The notes: generated by a model not told the origin, from the sequence alone. A DNA stretch of 64,000 bases from Monodelphis domestica (GCF_027887165.1 NC_077232.1:85714541-85778540); one strand, 5' to 3'; shown: positions 30,635 to 41,405, counted from the first letter of the stretch. Translations and numbers: made by a program.

Positions 30635-31185
30635 GAACCAGGCATTCTTGATTAAATACCTGCTACACACAAACACACTGGATGTTGGAAGTATAACGTG
30701 TCCTTCCTGTCAGGAGGATTTATTACCAATTGTGGGTTTTTAGAATACTGTCTTTGTATCTTTTTGCAAAAGGAAAATGAGTTACTTTTTAGAAATAATG
30801 TCTTTTACTAGCAGAAATCATATGCCCCCAATCATGATATTTCAGTCTCATACTTGAATGCATCTTCTTTTTATAGCCTGTGTTCAGATTAGCCCAGCTG
30901 GTTTTCTTTCCTTACAAATTTTACATTTTTGGCTTCATCATCATTTTTTGGTAAAGCCACCCAGAAATCTATAATCGTAGGGGCCATTTCGGTGAAGTTA
31001 TAATTAAAACTGATTATCCCAATTCAAAAATGACTTTTGGTTTTTTAATTTAAAAAAGTTTTATTACCTTCAATTTTAACCACATGGAAAGGCTAAGGTA
31101 TGTTTTAGAGGTCTAACATTTTCCTCCTTTAAAAAAGGTCACTTGATCATTGAAAACAAATTGCCAATGTTTGAAGGAGCCTTAG
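30635..31185. other. single-copy non-coding stretch
   Basis: Unassigned. 30,940-31,030 contains 'ttataattaaaactgattatccc'-type homeobox-like words. No frame of interest. Confidence 0.4.
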
Positions 31186-31315
31186 TGACTGTCAGACAGT
31201 CTAGCCCTCCTGTATTACAGAGGGGGCAACATGGGCAATGATTCGAGCAAGGTATAACAGGAAGTTAGTGACAATCTGCAATTAGAGCCCAAGTCCATAG
31301 GTGCTGATTTCAGTG
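31186..31315 (-). mobile_element. MIR-like fragment
   Basis: 'cagtctagccctcctgtatt', 'agagggggcaacatggg'. Confidence 0.5.
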
Positions 31316-31669
31316 GGGTTCTTCCTCCTAGAGAAGGTCTCTAGAGTCTGATGCTTTGAAGCTGGCTGTTAGAAGTTGGCACTGGTTTGGTAATACCAAT
31401 ACATACTTAAATCACACACTCTTTTGCCTCATCAGAACTTTACATTAACCAAATAGGAATGAAAAAAGAAATAAGGAAAAACATGTCAATCTTCCCATAA
31501 ACCTGTGCCACATTCTCCCACCAATGCATATAGAATCTGTGGGGTGGAGGGGTGGGAGAGGCAAGTGGACAGAGGCTTCCAGAAATCCAGCAATGAGGCA
31601 CATGAGTAGGGAAACCCAAGTACCTGGGGCAACTCATGACTTTAGCTTTAGACCTTTTAGGGTCCCCCC

Positions 31670-31965
31670 CCCCCACCCCCCGGGCCATACATGTATTATC
31701 ATGCAAAACACACTTCCACATTGGTTATTGTTGTAATGGCACACTCATACAGAACCAGAATCTCCAAATAAAATCATAAAGACACTGATGTGAAAGACAG
31801 TATGCTTTGATTCTCATTCATCTGACTCCAACAGTTCTTTCTCTGGAGCTGGATAGCATTCCTGGTCATAAGTCCTTCAGAATCCTCTTTAGATCACTGC
31901 ATTGCTGAGAATAGCTAAATCTTTCTCAATCTGAAGTTAGTTTCATCGTTTTTGTTTTCCAGAAC
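31670..31965 (-). mobile_element. L1 LINE 3' UTR
   Basis: Antisense: 'acatgtattatcatgcaaaac', 'acagtatgctttgattctc', 'actccaacagttctttctc', 'actgcattgctgagaatagc'. A C-rich block lies at its left edge. Confidence 0.75.
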
Positions 31966-32107
31966 TAAGACTGGCTATTCAAAAGAGTTTTATTGTCATG
32001 AAATTAGGAATTCTTAGAAATGAATGTTTAAGTCAGCCTTGCACATTCATTCAGGAAAATCTCTCAAACATGACAACTTCATGGACAATTATTTTAAAAA
32101 ATATATT

Positions 32108-32287
32108 TTTAAAAACCTTACTTTCTGTCTTGGTAACAACTCTAAGAGAGATAGTCAAGAGCTTAGAAAAACAGAGTTAAGTGACTTGACCAGGGTCATA
32201 TAGCTAGGAAGTGTCTGAGGTCAAATTTGAACCCAGGTCCTCTTGACTAGGTCTGGTGCTTTATCCACTTTGCCACCTAGCAGTCCT
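32108..32287 (-). mobile_element. CORE-SINE, tail A, first of three in a row
   Basis: Minus copy with a deleted hairpin block ('ttggtaacaactctaagag'). Confidence 0.88.
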
Positions 32288-32311
32288 GGACTATTAGTTT
32301 TTGTTTTTTTT

Positions 32312-32480
32312 TTTGAAAGCTTTACCTTTCATCTTAGAATCAATCCTGTGTATTAGTTCCAATTCAGAAGAGTGCTAAGGGCTAGGCAATGGGGGTTAAA
32401 TGACTTACCCAGGGTCACACAGCTAGGAAATATATGAGGCCACATTTGAACCCAGGACTTCCTGACTCCAGGCCTGGAGC
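32312..32480 (-). mobile_element. CORE-SINE, tail A, second of three
   Basis: Minus copy that stops at 'ccaggcctggagc', so its head is missing. Confidence 0.9.
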
Positions 32481-32636
32481 TTTTTCCAAGACAGAAGAGT
32501 GGTAAAGCCTAGGCAATGGTGGTGAAGTGACTGCTCCTACTCACACAGCTAGGGAGTGTCTGAGGCCAGATTTGAACCCAGGATTTGTAATCTCTAGGCT
32601 TGGCTCTCAATCCACTGAGTCACCTAGCTACCCCAT
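32481..32636 (-). mobile_element. CORE-SINE, tail A, third of three
   Basis: It starts inside the tail ('ttccaagacagaagagtgg') and has a full head. Its left edge meets the broken head of the previous copy, suggesting unequal recombination. Confidence 0.9.
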
Positions 32637-32649
32637 AATAAATGTTTAT

Positions 32650-33010
32650 TGACTGTTTTGATCTGGAAGTCATCTGCACAGAGATGCTAAATGAGCCTTT
32701 GGGAACTGATGGGACCATCCTGATAAAAGTGGAAGGAGAACAGAGCTCTTGGGTAAACCAACAAACAGGAAGTGGGACATGGTTATTGATACGGTGAGGG
32801 AGACTGAGGAGTGGTTAGTCAGAGAAGAGAACCAGGTTAAAGCTATGCCAAGCCTTCTGAAAGAGGAAAAGCTCTTTAAAGGAAGAGTCTTGTTGTTTAA
32901 CTGTGACATATTACAGGGAAGTCAGGTAGAGTGTGAACTGAGAAAAGGCCACAATTAAGCAATTAAAAGTTTAGCAGTAGCCTTAGAGGGAGCCATTTCA
33001 ATCACATAAC
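32650..33010 (-). mobile_element. L2 LINE fragment
   Basis: Complement of L2: 'ggaagtcatctgcacagagatg', 'gagcctttgggaactgatg', 'gagaaccaggttaaagc', 'tgagaaaaggccac', the last just before RT motif A in the 119-1,355 copy. Confidence 0.72.
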
Positions 33011-33039
33011 TTGAGAGTGTTGGCCAGAGAAGACACAAA

Positions 33040-33120
33040 GGAACTTTTACAGGGTCACATAGCTAGTTAGTAGAAGAAGAAAGACTTATACTTCAACCCT
33101 TGGTGCTTTCCACCAGGAAT
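33040..33120 (-). mobile_element. MIR/CORE fragment
   Basis: 'cagggtcacatagctagttag', 'cttggtgctttccacc'. Confidence 0.5.
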
Positions 33121-33605
33121 CACTACCTCCTTGTGAGATGGCTAGGACTGGGAGAAATCATAAAACTTAATCTTTGATTCAACTTCCTTTGTGTAAGGAG
33201 AGTTTGTACCAAGATGAGAGGGTGATGAGCCAGCCAGTGACTTTGGAGATGATGAATAAAAGATGTAGCAATATCTGGAGAATCTCTGGATCTCACCATC
33301 TGGGGGGACCAGGACAAAAGAGGAAATGGAGATTTGTATTCTATGTTTGCTATAGTGCTGGCTATAGTTCTGGGAGAAATGCCAGATTTTGTGGTTCTTG
33401 TAGAAAACAATGCTTCTCTTTAGGCTGCGCATTCAGTTCCCACCATATTTCAATACTTGTCTGTTGCCTGCTTATTTCTGGAGAAGGAATATGATGGGTT
33501 CCGTTTGGCCACTGGAGAGTTTTTAGCTTCTCTTCTGACTTTTTGCCTAACTACTCTAGGCTGATGTATGGATAAAGGAAGTCTACAAGTTCATTTCCTA
33601 TCCCT
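33121..33605. other. single-copy non-coding stretch
   Basis: Overlapping frames of 95-106 codons exist on both strands here, without domain or splice evidence. Confidence 0.4.
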
Positions 33606-33659
33606 ATTGACTGTAGGCAAATGATTTCACCCAATAATGTATATGTAAAATGGGGATAA

Positions 33660-33810
33660 TAGTATTCAAACTAAAAGAAACTGTGGAAGTATAATAGATA
33701 GAGCAGTTGAACCCAGGAAGCCCTGGCATCAGTTTCTGCTTGGAAGTATACTTGCTCTATGACTATAGACAAACCATTTAATCTTTTCTTGCCCTGGGGA
33801 ATTTCTAAGA
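33660..33810 (+). mobile_element. MIR copy
   Basis: 'gcagttgaacccaggaagc', 'gctctatgactatagacaaac', 'tttaatcttttcttgccc'. Confidence 0.55.
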
Positions 33811-34204
33811 GCATAGAGCCCCGGGAAATTTAGAGATGCCAATATCTGTTAGTGGAAGGAAGCTTCCAAACACCTGGTTTCTTATAAAAGTATCATACTG
33901 CCTCTCTCACAGGGCTGTTCTAAGGAAAATGTTTTGCAAATTGTCCCGCCCTGTGTAAAATGTGGGTTTTTTTTAAATAACTAGCATCACTCCTGAGAAT
34001 GAGGATCATATTGTCTTGGGGGCTGACCTTACATAACTGCTCAGGTAGGTGTGGGATTTCTAGGGTATCTCAGAGACTCTCCTACCTCCTACGTCCAGCT
34101 CCAAACAAAACAAAACACTTCCTACACTTGCTCCCTGATGCCTGAAATTCCTTTTTTCATTCCAATTCCCCTCTAGGAGAGAAGGCTTAAAATGAAAGTT
34201 TAAT

Positions 34205-34620
34205 AATGGACTCATTGGAGCTGGAAAAGAGAATGCCAGAGCTGGAAAGGACTTTAAAACAGAAAGAATGTTAGACCTAGAAGAAATTTAGAGCCAAGAA
34301 TAAAGAATGTAGAGGTGAAAGGAGCATTAGAACATAGGACAGAAAATGATAGTACTAAATGAGGTCTTAGAACATAGAGAATTCTAGAGCTGGAAGGGAT
34401 CTTAGAATACTGAACAGAATATCAGAAGATAGAACATAGAGGATTTCAGGGCTAGAAAGGACCATAGAACAAAGGACAGAGATTGTCCTTGCTGGAGGAA
34501 GCTCCAGAACATAAAACGTGATTTCAGAGCTAGAAGGGACTTTAGAATATAAAATAGAGACTTCCTGAGTTGAATGGAGCTTCAGAACAAAAAGTGTTCT
34601 GACAGAGGTGGATATGTCTT
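34205..34620. repeat. ~33-40-bp minisatellite, about nine to ten units
   Basis: The longest array of this family. Units share 'TTAGAACATAGA' and 'GAGCTGGAAGGGA' words with 35-40 bp spacing and strong divergence. Same strand sense as the 24.1 kb array, opposite to that at 7,970. Confidence 0.82.
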
Positions 34621-35155
34621 AGAAACTATTTAGTATTGCCCCCTCATTTTATGGAAGAAGGAAGTTCATGGCCAGGAAAGCCTCATGATTTGACCCAGGT
34701 CACTCAGGGAGTTGTGGAAGAGTTAAAACTAGAGCCCAGGTATCCTGACATGATCTAATTCTTTGTTTCTCTTTTTACTCTGTGTTGACACTGGGAGGGA
34801 CAGCATGGAATAGGAATGTGCTTGGAAGGGAAATGCAGCCCCCAAATAGAATAAGAAATTTCCAACAAAGTAGGAAAATCAGTTCTATAGACTGCACTGT
34901 GACTAGAGCCTGGAGGTTATCACAGGCCTATAATATTTATATAAGAGTTTTGCATTTTTATTTTTTGGTATGGATGAATACAGTGGGTGTGCTTTTTTCT
35001 TTCAACAAGTTTTGCTTGGGTATCTCTAGTATCAAAGGACCGAAAGGCAGCTTTCATAACCAGAGAAATGTTTATGTCATCTGGCACCTCCTTTGGGTGT
35101 TATATTCTATGTTTTGTTTTAGGATATTCCAGCTATGATTTTTCTACCAAAACAC
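34621..35155. other. mostly single-copy non-coding stretch
   Basis: A MIR-like antisense tail lies at 34,640-34,750 ('cctcattttatggaagaagg', 'gacccaggtcactcag'). The 118-codon frame at 34,782-35,138 has no domain. Confidence 0.4.
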
Positions 35156-35234
35156 CCTATATGTAGAACTGAGATGAAAGTCAGAGAGACAGTATGGGAT
35201 GGTAGGAAGTAACAGGTTTGGAATCAAAAGAGTA

Positions 35235-35320
35235 ATGATTTAGAGCTGGCAGGGAACTCAAAAGTCATTCAATCCAGTTGTCTCATTTACAGATGAGGAA
35301 ACTGAGTCAAAATCTTGTCT
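35235..35320 (-). mobile_element. MIR fragment
   Basis: 'gagctggcagggaactc', 'cagatgaggaaactgag'. Confidence 0.65.
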
Positions 35321-35519
35321 TTGAGTTTCCAGCCCTGCTATTTATTCAGTGTATTAATTCTGAGATTCAAGTTTTCTCATTTGATACACGATTATATTAA
35401 TATCCTTACTTTTTTGCATTATATAGTGGTACTGTGTATTGACTGAAGAAAATGTATTTTTCTTGGACTGTGGGCCAGTGACTTGGTTGTTTTTTATCAC
35501 TATTTTTTAATTATTTGCA

Positions 35520-35720
35520 TGTTATCTCCTCTGTTCATCTCTGTCTGCCTCAATTTCCTTAATTATAAAATGTAGATAATATATCTAATATATATGTAAA
35601 TGTAATATGTAAAATAATAGAACTTACCTCACAGGGTTGTTTTGAGGATTATATAAACTAATATTTATAGTGTCTAGTATAGTGGCTGGCACATAGTGGG
35701 CACTTCAAAGCTCATTCCAT
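35520..35720 (+). mobile_element. MIR 3' end
   Basis: 'tgcctcaatttccttaat', 'acctcacagggttgttttg', 'agtggctggcacatagtgg'. Confidence 0.72.
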
Positions 35721-35729
35721 ATCCCTTCT

Positions 35730-35852
35730 TTCCCATTTAGACTAGGGGTTTCATGAGGGTAGGAATTGTATTTAATCTTTCTTTATGTGTCTAGTATTTA
35801 GCACAGTGCCTAGCATATGGTAGGTGCTTAATAAATACTTATTGACTTGGGA
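35730..35852 (+). mobile_element. L2 LINE 3' end
   Basis: 'catgagggtaggaattg', 'agcacagtgcctagcatatgg', 'gcttaataaatacttattg': a well-kept L2 terminus. Confidence 0.85.
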
Positions 35853-35920
35853 GGGAGGAGATTCCAACTCTGGCATAGTGCCTCTTGGTCCAGTGTTCTC
35901 TGTCTGTCTGCCTCTGTCTT

Positions 35921-36006
35921 TTCCTTCCTTCCTTCCTTCCTTCCTTCCTTCCTTCCTTCCTTCCTTCCTTCCTTCCTTCCTTCCTTCCTTCCTTCCTTCC
36001 TTCCTT
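35921..36006. repeat. (CCTT)n microsatellite
   Basis: About 21 uninterrupted TTCC units. Frames of Pro/Ser/Leu (+) or Glu/Gly/Arg/Lys (-) here are artefacts. Confidence 0.97.
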
Positions 36007-36045
36007 CTAACTCCAGGCCCAACACTCTATCCAGCTAGTTGCCTC
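36007..36045 (-). mobile_element. CORE-SINE head remnant
   Basis: 'ctccaggcccaacactctatcc' continuing to 'agctagttgcctc' is the antisense SINE head. The body appears to have been lost as the adjacent (CCTT)n grew. Confidence 0.65.
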
Positions 36046-36339
36046 TCTCCAGTGTTCTTTCTACCATTATTGAATGAAAAATCATTTATTAAGAACTTGT
36101 ATTCCCCTGTAATCTGGAAAAATTTGTGTAAAAATATTTTGGCCCTTCCTTCATACTAGAAAAGAAGTCTGAATTTTTTCTTTTTCTTTTATGGGATGTA
36201 ACTACCTTGTTGTAAAATTTGGGTTAAGTAGTTGGTCATAGGTTATATTTAGGTCAATGTTAGGTACAAACTACTGTGTGAAAAAGAAATAAAAAATGAA
36301 ATGAATACATTTTATGGAAAATAAAAAAGAATTCATATT

Positions 36340-36430
36340 GGGCTGAGCCCTGGGGTATAAACTGGCAAGTCAAGACAAATCCTTGCCCTTGAGGAGCTCA
36401 CATTCTAATGGAGGAGACCACACACATGGG
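36340..36430 (-). mobile_element. L2 LINE 3' end
   Basis: 'gagccctggggtataaac', 'ccttgcccttgaggagctc', 'acattctaatggaggagac'. Confidence 0.72.
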
Positions 36431-37285
36431 AGCTGTCAGCTGCAAGTCAGATGGAAAGATTTTTAGGCAGTAGCAGTAAAGTAGATGGGAATGTCTCTTC
36501 TTTAATGTCATTTCCACAGATAAAATCAAATCACTTTCTGATGTTGAACCAAATGAAAGTGCCAACATTTGTGATGGCAAAAACTTTCTTTTTTGGGTCT
36601 TCAGTAGCTGTGGTTGCAGCACCCACACAAACGGTTGCCAGCCTACATCTTTGTTGGGGTTACTTCCTAGGATATAATGGGTGCTAGGGCTGGGCTGGAA
36701 GGTTTGGACATTTGCCGAGTGGATCAGGGTTGATGCCATCCCCAGGTGCTTAAACTTACTTACTCATTGCTGGCAGTTGGTGTTGCTGGTGAGGAAAGTG
36801 AGCCCCTTCTTCATTATGTTTGCTCCCCTCAGTGCATAGCTGTGGACCCTAAGTTGGAAACAGGACCAGTCCTCTGAGGGGCACTACTATTCCCGTATCT
36901 CTTATTGTCAGGGTCCTAGTCTGTTTTCCTCAGGGCTTTAGAGAAGTGGCAATAGGGTGATGTCGGTTTGACTTGCCTGGTTTATGTCATCACCTGGCTC
37001 ACTCTCAAGAGTACCCTACTGCCTCAGTCAGCTAGACTTCTCAATTGCCTGCCCAAATTGCTTTTCCTCTAATGATTTGTAAAATAATATGTTAGGTAAA
37101 ACCCAGCATAAATGGTCAACAAATCACTGAAATGAAGAATGTTCCTGTTATTTCAACCCAAGCAAATCAAGCATATCTTGGGTAAGCAGGGGAAGACATT
37201 GAGGAAGGAAGCAGAGGATGGAGAAGGACATCATTTTCCACCTCCTCATTCTTCTACTGGTTTTGATCTTTGTGAACGTTCCTCA
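36431..37285. other. single-copy non-coding stretch
   Basis: About 850 bp without a recognised repeat. Overlapping frames on opposite strands (36,398-36,739 -, 36,451-36,687 +) have no support. Confidence 0.4.
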
Positions 37286-37289
37286 TATG

Positions 37290-37460
37290 GTGTTGATGGA
37301 AAGAGTATTAGTCTTGGAATGAGGAGCGGCCAGGGCTATAGGGGCTGTAACACATTAGCTGTGTGACACTGGGGAATACGTTTTTTTCCCTCTCACTTTG
37401 CACATCTGTAAAATAGGAATGCTAATGATTCTTGTACTACTGTTTCACAGGGTGATTGTG
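37290..37460 (+). mobile_element. MIR copy
   Basis: 'gaaagagtattagtcttgg', 'ttagctgtgtgacactggg', 'catctgtaaaataggaatgc', 'cacagggtgattgtg'. Confidence 0.75.
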
Positions 37461-37550
37461 AAAAAATGATCCATAGTCATTGTACTTTAGAATTAAAAAA
37501 AAAAAACAAACACCACCAAACAGATACAAAGTAGGAACTGTTGTATGTAT

Positions 37551-37738
37551 TTTTTTAAACCCTTAATTTGGAACTGATACTTAGTACTAAGTAAGTATGG
37601 AAGTACTGAGTAGCATTCTAAGACAGAAGAGTGGTAATGACTAGGCCACTGGGGTTAAGTGACTTGCCTAGGATCACATAGCTAGGAAGTATCTGAAATC
37701 AAACTTCTTGTCTATCTACTGAGCCACCTCGCTGCCTC
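37551..37738 (-). mobile_element. CORE-SINE, tail A, rearranged tail
   Basis: Minus copy. The tail holds a perfect 16-bp palindrome TACTTAGTACTAAGTA (37,578-37,593) instead of the usual hairpin, followed by 'tatggaagtactgag'. Confidence 0.85.
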
Positions 37739-37771
37739 AATACTGCTATATCTTAAAAATCACAATAGACC

Positions 37772-37818
37772 AAGGAAGGAAGAAAAGAAGGAAGAGAGAA
37801 AGGAAGGAAGAAAGGAAT
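37772..37818. repeat. GGAA-rich imperfect microsatellite
   Basis: 'aaggaaggaagaaaagaagg' type sequence at the left end of a MIR. Confidence 0.85.
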
Positions 37819-38072
37819 AATTTATTAAGTGCCTACTATCTGCCAGGGACTATGCTAAGCACTTTGCAAACATTATCTCATTTGATTCTAATAACAACCT
37901 TGGGAAGTAGGTAGTATTATTCTCCTAATTACACAGTTGAGGAAACTGAGGCAAACAGAAGTTAAGTGACTTTCCCAGGGTCACATTACTGGTAAAGTTC
38001 TGAGACTGGATTTGAACTCAGATCTTCCTGACTCCAGGCTTAATACTTTATTGGAACCACCCAGCTGCCAAG
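37819..38072 (-). mobile_element. MIR, near full length
   Basis: Runs from 'tttattaagtgcctactatc' through 'ctcatttgattctaataac', 'gaggaaactgaggcaaac' and 'tttcccagggtcac' to 'ggaaccacccagctgcc'. It is the best-preserved MIR in the window. Confidence 0.85.
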
Positions 38073-38605
38073 CACGATTACCCTTGTTGGTGGCTTCATC
38101 CTCGTTCAGTTACCAAAGACATGAGCAGTGTATGAGCCTTTTAAATTTTGCCTTCCACAACATCTAATCTGTAGATATGCTCCTTGTTTGGCCCTTTGGG
38201 AAGATGAGGAAAATATCTGGGTTCTGGGGCTCAGCTAGAAGCCAGGCCCATAGTAATACCTGCCTCTGACATGATGAGCAGTAAAGACCACATGTACACA
38301 TACAGTACTCTCTTTCTTTGCAGAGTTGAAAGAGCAAGAGAGCAGATGCCTTGGTGATGCTTAAATGGGGACAGCCCTAAGATGAACACAGAAGCTCAGT
38401 TTCCCATGGGACACTGAGATGAGGGAAGCTATATCAGTAAAATACAAAGTCTATTCAAATGATATTTAAATCTTTAATGGGATGACATCTAAGTCCTCTT
38501 CCAATTTGTTTTTACTAAGTAGAAAGACTGAGTCCAGGTCCTGCAGTGGCCCTGCTGTGGGTGTGGGTGTCAGTCTCAGACCACTCAAGTACATTTTGAG
38601 GGGGT
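38073..38605. other. single-copy non-coding stretch
   Basis: No repeat or exon recognised. The 117-codon frame at 38,482-38,835 crosses a MIR and has no domain. Confidence 0.4.
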
Positions 38606-38606
38606 T

Positions 38607-38690
38607 GACATCAGTTAACTGTCTGGGGCTCAGTTTCCTCATTTGTAAAATGAGAGGATTAGATTCTATGGTTGCTTCCAGCCCTAAGCT
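38607..38690 (+). mobile_element. MIR fragment
   Basis: 'ctggggctcagtttcctc', 'atttgtaaaatgagagg'. Confidence 0.75.
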
Positions 38691-38849
38691 TATGAGTGGA
38701 GGAGCTGTGATCTCTCAGCAGAGATTCCTTGAAGTATCAACAGTAATATGTGAGGAGTATTTCTGTTTTTCTTGTCTGCATACACATGAATGGGTTGGTG
38801 AAAGTGTCTGTCTCCTTGCTTCTGAAACTAATTAATATAAGGCAGGATG

Positions 38850-38930
38850 TCCGATTAGCTAGAGCTATCTCAAAATAGAATGGACTGCCTTTAGAGGTAT
38901 CTTCAAATAGTGACTTGAATGGTAAATTTG
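38850..38930 (+). mobile_element. L3/CR1-like fragment
   Basis: 'gagctatctcaaaatagaatgg' in part, then 'actgcctttagaggtatc' and 'ttcaaatagtg'. Confidence 0.55.
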
Positions 38931-38931
38931 G

Positions 38932-39030
38932 AGTCAGGAAGACTTTGCTTAACCATTTTGCCTCACGTGCCTATTAGCTGTGTGACCCTGACAAGATAAC
39001 TAATAGCATCCCTGTTATTCCTCAGTTATA
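38932..39030 (+). mobile_element. MIR/CORE fragment
   Basis: 'ggagtcaggaagactttgc', 'attagctgtgtgaccctgac'. Confidence 0.6.
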
Positions 39031-39138
39031 AAAATTGTAAATTTAAATCTAAAAATAAAAAATTGTAAATTAAATAAATTAAAAAAGGGATACTATTGTA
39101 CCCTATCTATATACATATGTAAATATATAGCTACTCCA

Positions 39139-39397
39139 GGACAGTTAAGTGGTACAGTAGATAGAATACTGGCCTTGCAATAAGGAAGATTGATCTTTAT
39201 GAGTTCAAATCTGGCCTCAGATACTTACTAGCTATGTGACTGATCCTGGGCAAGTCACTTAAACCTGATTGCCTTAGTTTTCTCATCAGTAAAATGAGCT
39301 GTAGAAGGAAATGGCCAACTACTCCAGTATCTTTGCCAAAAAAAAAAAATCCCAAATGGGGACACAAGGAGACAGATACAACTGAAATGACACAACC
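39139..39397 (+). mobile_element. CORE-SINE, tail B
   Basis: Full-length plus copy: head 'ggtacagtagatagaatac', CORE 'cctgggcaagtcacttaaac', tail 'ctactccagtatctttgcc'. An L1 has landed at its 3' end. Confidence 0.92.
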
Positions 39398-39862
39398 ACC
39401 TATATATTATTCATTTATTTTCTTCAAACTGAAATATTTTATTTAATTAATTAATTTAGAATATTTTTCCATGGTTACATGATTCATATTCTCTCCCTCC
39501 TCTCCCCCCCTCCCCGATAGCTGATGTGCCATTCCACTGGGTTTTACTTGTCATTTTACTTGTCATTGATCAAGACCCATTTCCATATTATTGATGTTAT
39601 TATTGAGCACTAGGGTGCTCATTTAGAGTCTACATCCCCAATCATATCCCCATTGATCCATGTGATCAAGAAGTTGTTTTTCTTCGGTGTTTCTGTTCCC
39701 ACAGTTCTTCCTCTGGATGTGGACAGTGTTCTTTCTCATAAGTCCCTCAGAATTGTCCTGGGTCATTGCATTGCTGCTGGTAGAAAAGGTTCTTACATTC
39801 AATTGTGCCACAGTGTATCCACCTCTGTGTATAAGGTTCTCCTGAACAACCTATATATTATT
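39398..39862 (-). mobile_element. L1 LINE 3' end with 14-bp target-site duplication
   Basis: Perfect ACCTATATATTATT at 39,398-39,411 and 39,849-39,862 brackets a 437-bp L1 3' end. The sequence is closely similar to 49.8 and 53.3 kb ('aatatttttccatggttac', 'cagaattgtcctgggtcattg'). These three probably belong to one younger L1 family. Confidence 0.92.
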
Positions 39863-39999
39863 ATACTCTATAATACCTATTTTTATGTTGTTAAGATTAA
39901 ATGAAATAACATTTGTAAAGGGCTTTGTGAACCTTAGCATTCTATGTAAAGTTCATAGGTCAGTTATTAATTACTCTTGTGAATTGCCTGTTAGTGGAG

Positions 40000-40310
40000 G
40001 TCATGGAGTCATGATTAATAGATCTGGAAAGGACCTAAAAGGATCTAACAGGTCAAGTTCCTGAGTCCAATTCCATCATATTACAAATAAGGACACTGAG
40101 GTTTGACTGAGGTGGTTCATAGAATTATTCTCAATTTAGAATTGGAAAGGGCCTCAAAAATTGCCTTCTCATTTCATAGGTATAAAAACTGAACCCAAAG
40201 ATGTGACTTGTCCAAGGTCACCTAGGTAGTGTCAGAGGCAAGATTTGAACCCACATACTCTGACACAATCCATTGATCTTTCCACTGTCTTATATTGCCT
40301 CCTTATTACA
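40000..40310 (-). mobile_element. MIR-like copies
   Basis: Two antisense blocks: 'ctggaaaggacctaaaagg', 'acaaataaggacactgagg', then 'ttggaaagggcctcaaaaa', 'cttgtccaaggtcacctag'. Confidence 0.6.
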
Positions 40311-40655
40311 CTGAAATAGAGACTGTAAGACTATGTGTCAGAGATGCTAAGATGTCTCTTCTTGCAGGATATTTAATGAAATAACCTCTAAATTCTCTTC
40401 CACCTTAGAGATGATGCAATTTCATAGATAACTGGTTAAATCACTTGCCTGAATAGTAGCTTTGCTTATCTATGTATGTTAGTAAGTTAATGTAAGGATT
40501 ATTGATCTGCTTTCTGGGAAGGTCAGAAAGCAGATAGGGTCCTAGGTTTTTAGGCTTTTTGCAAGAAGTTTGTTTTTCTTTTAAATTAGAAAAGGATGGG
40601 AGAGAGAAAGGAAGTGCTCTATTGAAAAATAAAATGAATCATTTAAAAAAGTGGG
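40311..40655. other. single-copy non-coding stretch
   Basis: Nothing recognised. Confidence 0.4.
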
Positions 40656-40805
40656 AGAGGCATTAGAGATGATCTTGTCCTATACCTTCATTTCATACAT
40701 GAGAAAATTCAGAAGTGACTTGTGCAGAATTCTACAGTGAGGAGGAAGCAGGACGGTAGAGAATTAGGATTCGAGGCCAACTTATCCTACTATGCTGCCT
40801 TCACT
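40656..40805 (-). mobile_element. MIR-like fragment
   Basis: 'cattagagatgatcttgtcc', 'catacatgagaaaattcag', 'gaagtgacttgtgcag'. Confidence 0.55.
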
Positions 40806-41405
40806 CTAAATTTTTCCCTCATTAAGTCAGCAATTGTTTTTTTTTCTTTTGCTCTTCTGTGGGGTTAGCTCCTTCCCAGTTAAATACTGATCCCAGATCT
40901 ACAAATGGTGTTCACCAAAGAAGACAGCTCCTCCCTTCTGCTGTTAACTGAAGAAGAGGTTCTTTCTTGTCTATATTTGGTGGGATTTTCTCAGCCTGAC
41001 TTAGAGCTAGGAATGCACAGAGAATTATGGGAGAAGCTCAGTGTCCTCACTTGCTGACTCTTCACTCTGCACACTGTTGGGGGAGGGTGGGGAAGCAGAG
41101 GGGGTGGTTCCACAGTAACTTGCCAAAGGCCTTCTGAACCCATCTGTCCACAGCAGTGACCAGCATGCCAGGCCAAGGATCTGTCTTGGAGAGATGGACT
41201 GTAGTAGTTATGGCCTTTGTGGCCTTGACAAAGCTTGAGATATTACTGCCAGGATTTAATCGCTTTCTGGGGAATGCTTGGATCAACCAAAGGGATGGTG
41301 GGGGGAAAAGAAGACACACATATAAAAACCTCACTACCATATGCTCTTTTCTGATGCAGTAGTGATCACTGCAAAGAGGTGAGCATGGGCCCTCCCATCA
41401 CTGCA
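40806..41405. other. single-copy non-coding stretch
   Basis: Repeat-free, with slightly raised G+C at 41,040-41,230. A weak acceptor-like 'ctgtccacag' precedes a 68-codon frame (41,156-41,362). Without a matching donor or known domain it is not called an exon. Confidence 0.35.

Noticed and set aside
34205..34620. CRISPR-like regular repeats of 33-40 bp
   Set aside because: Units are contiguous and diverged, with no unique spacers, in an animal genome. This is a minisatellite.
35824..36159. 111-codon frame with repeated Pro-Ser-Phe-Leu
   Set aside because: Direct translation of the (CCTT)n microsatellite.
41156..41377. Possible exon with acceptor-like 'ctgtccacag' and a later 'aagaggtgagc' donor
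   Set aside because: The frame has no recognisable domain, and stops separate it from the donor. Single splice-like words occur often by chance.
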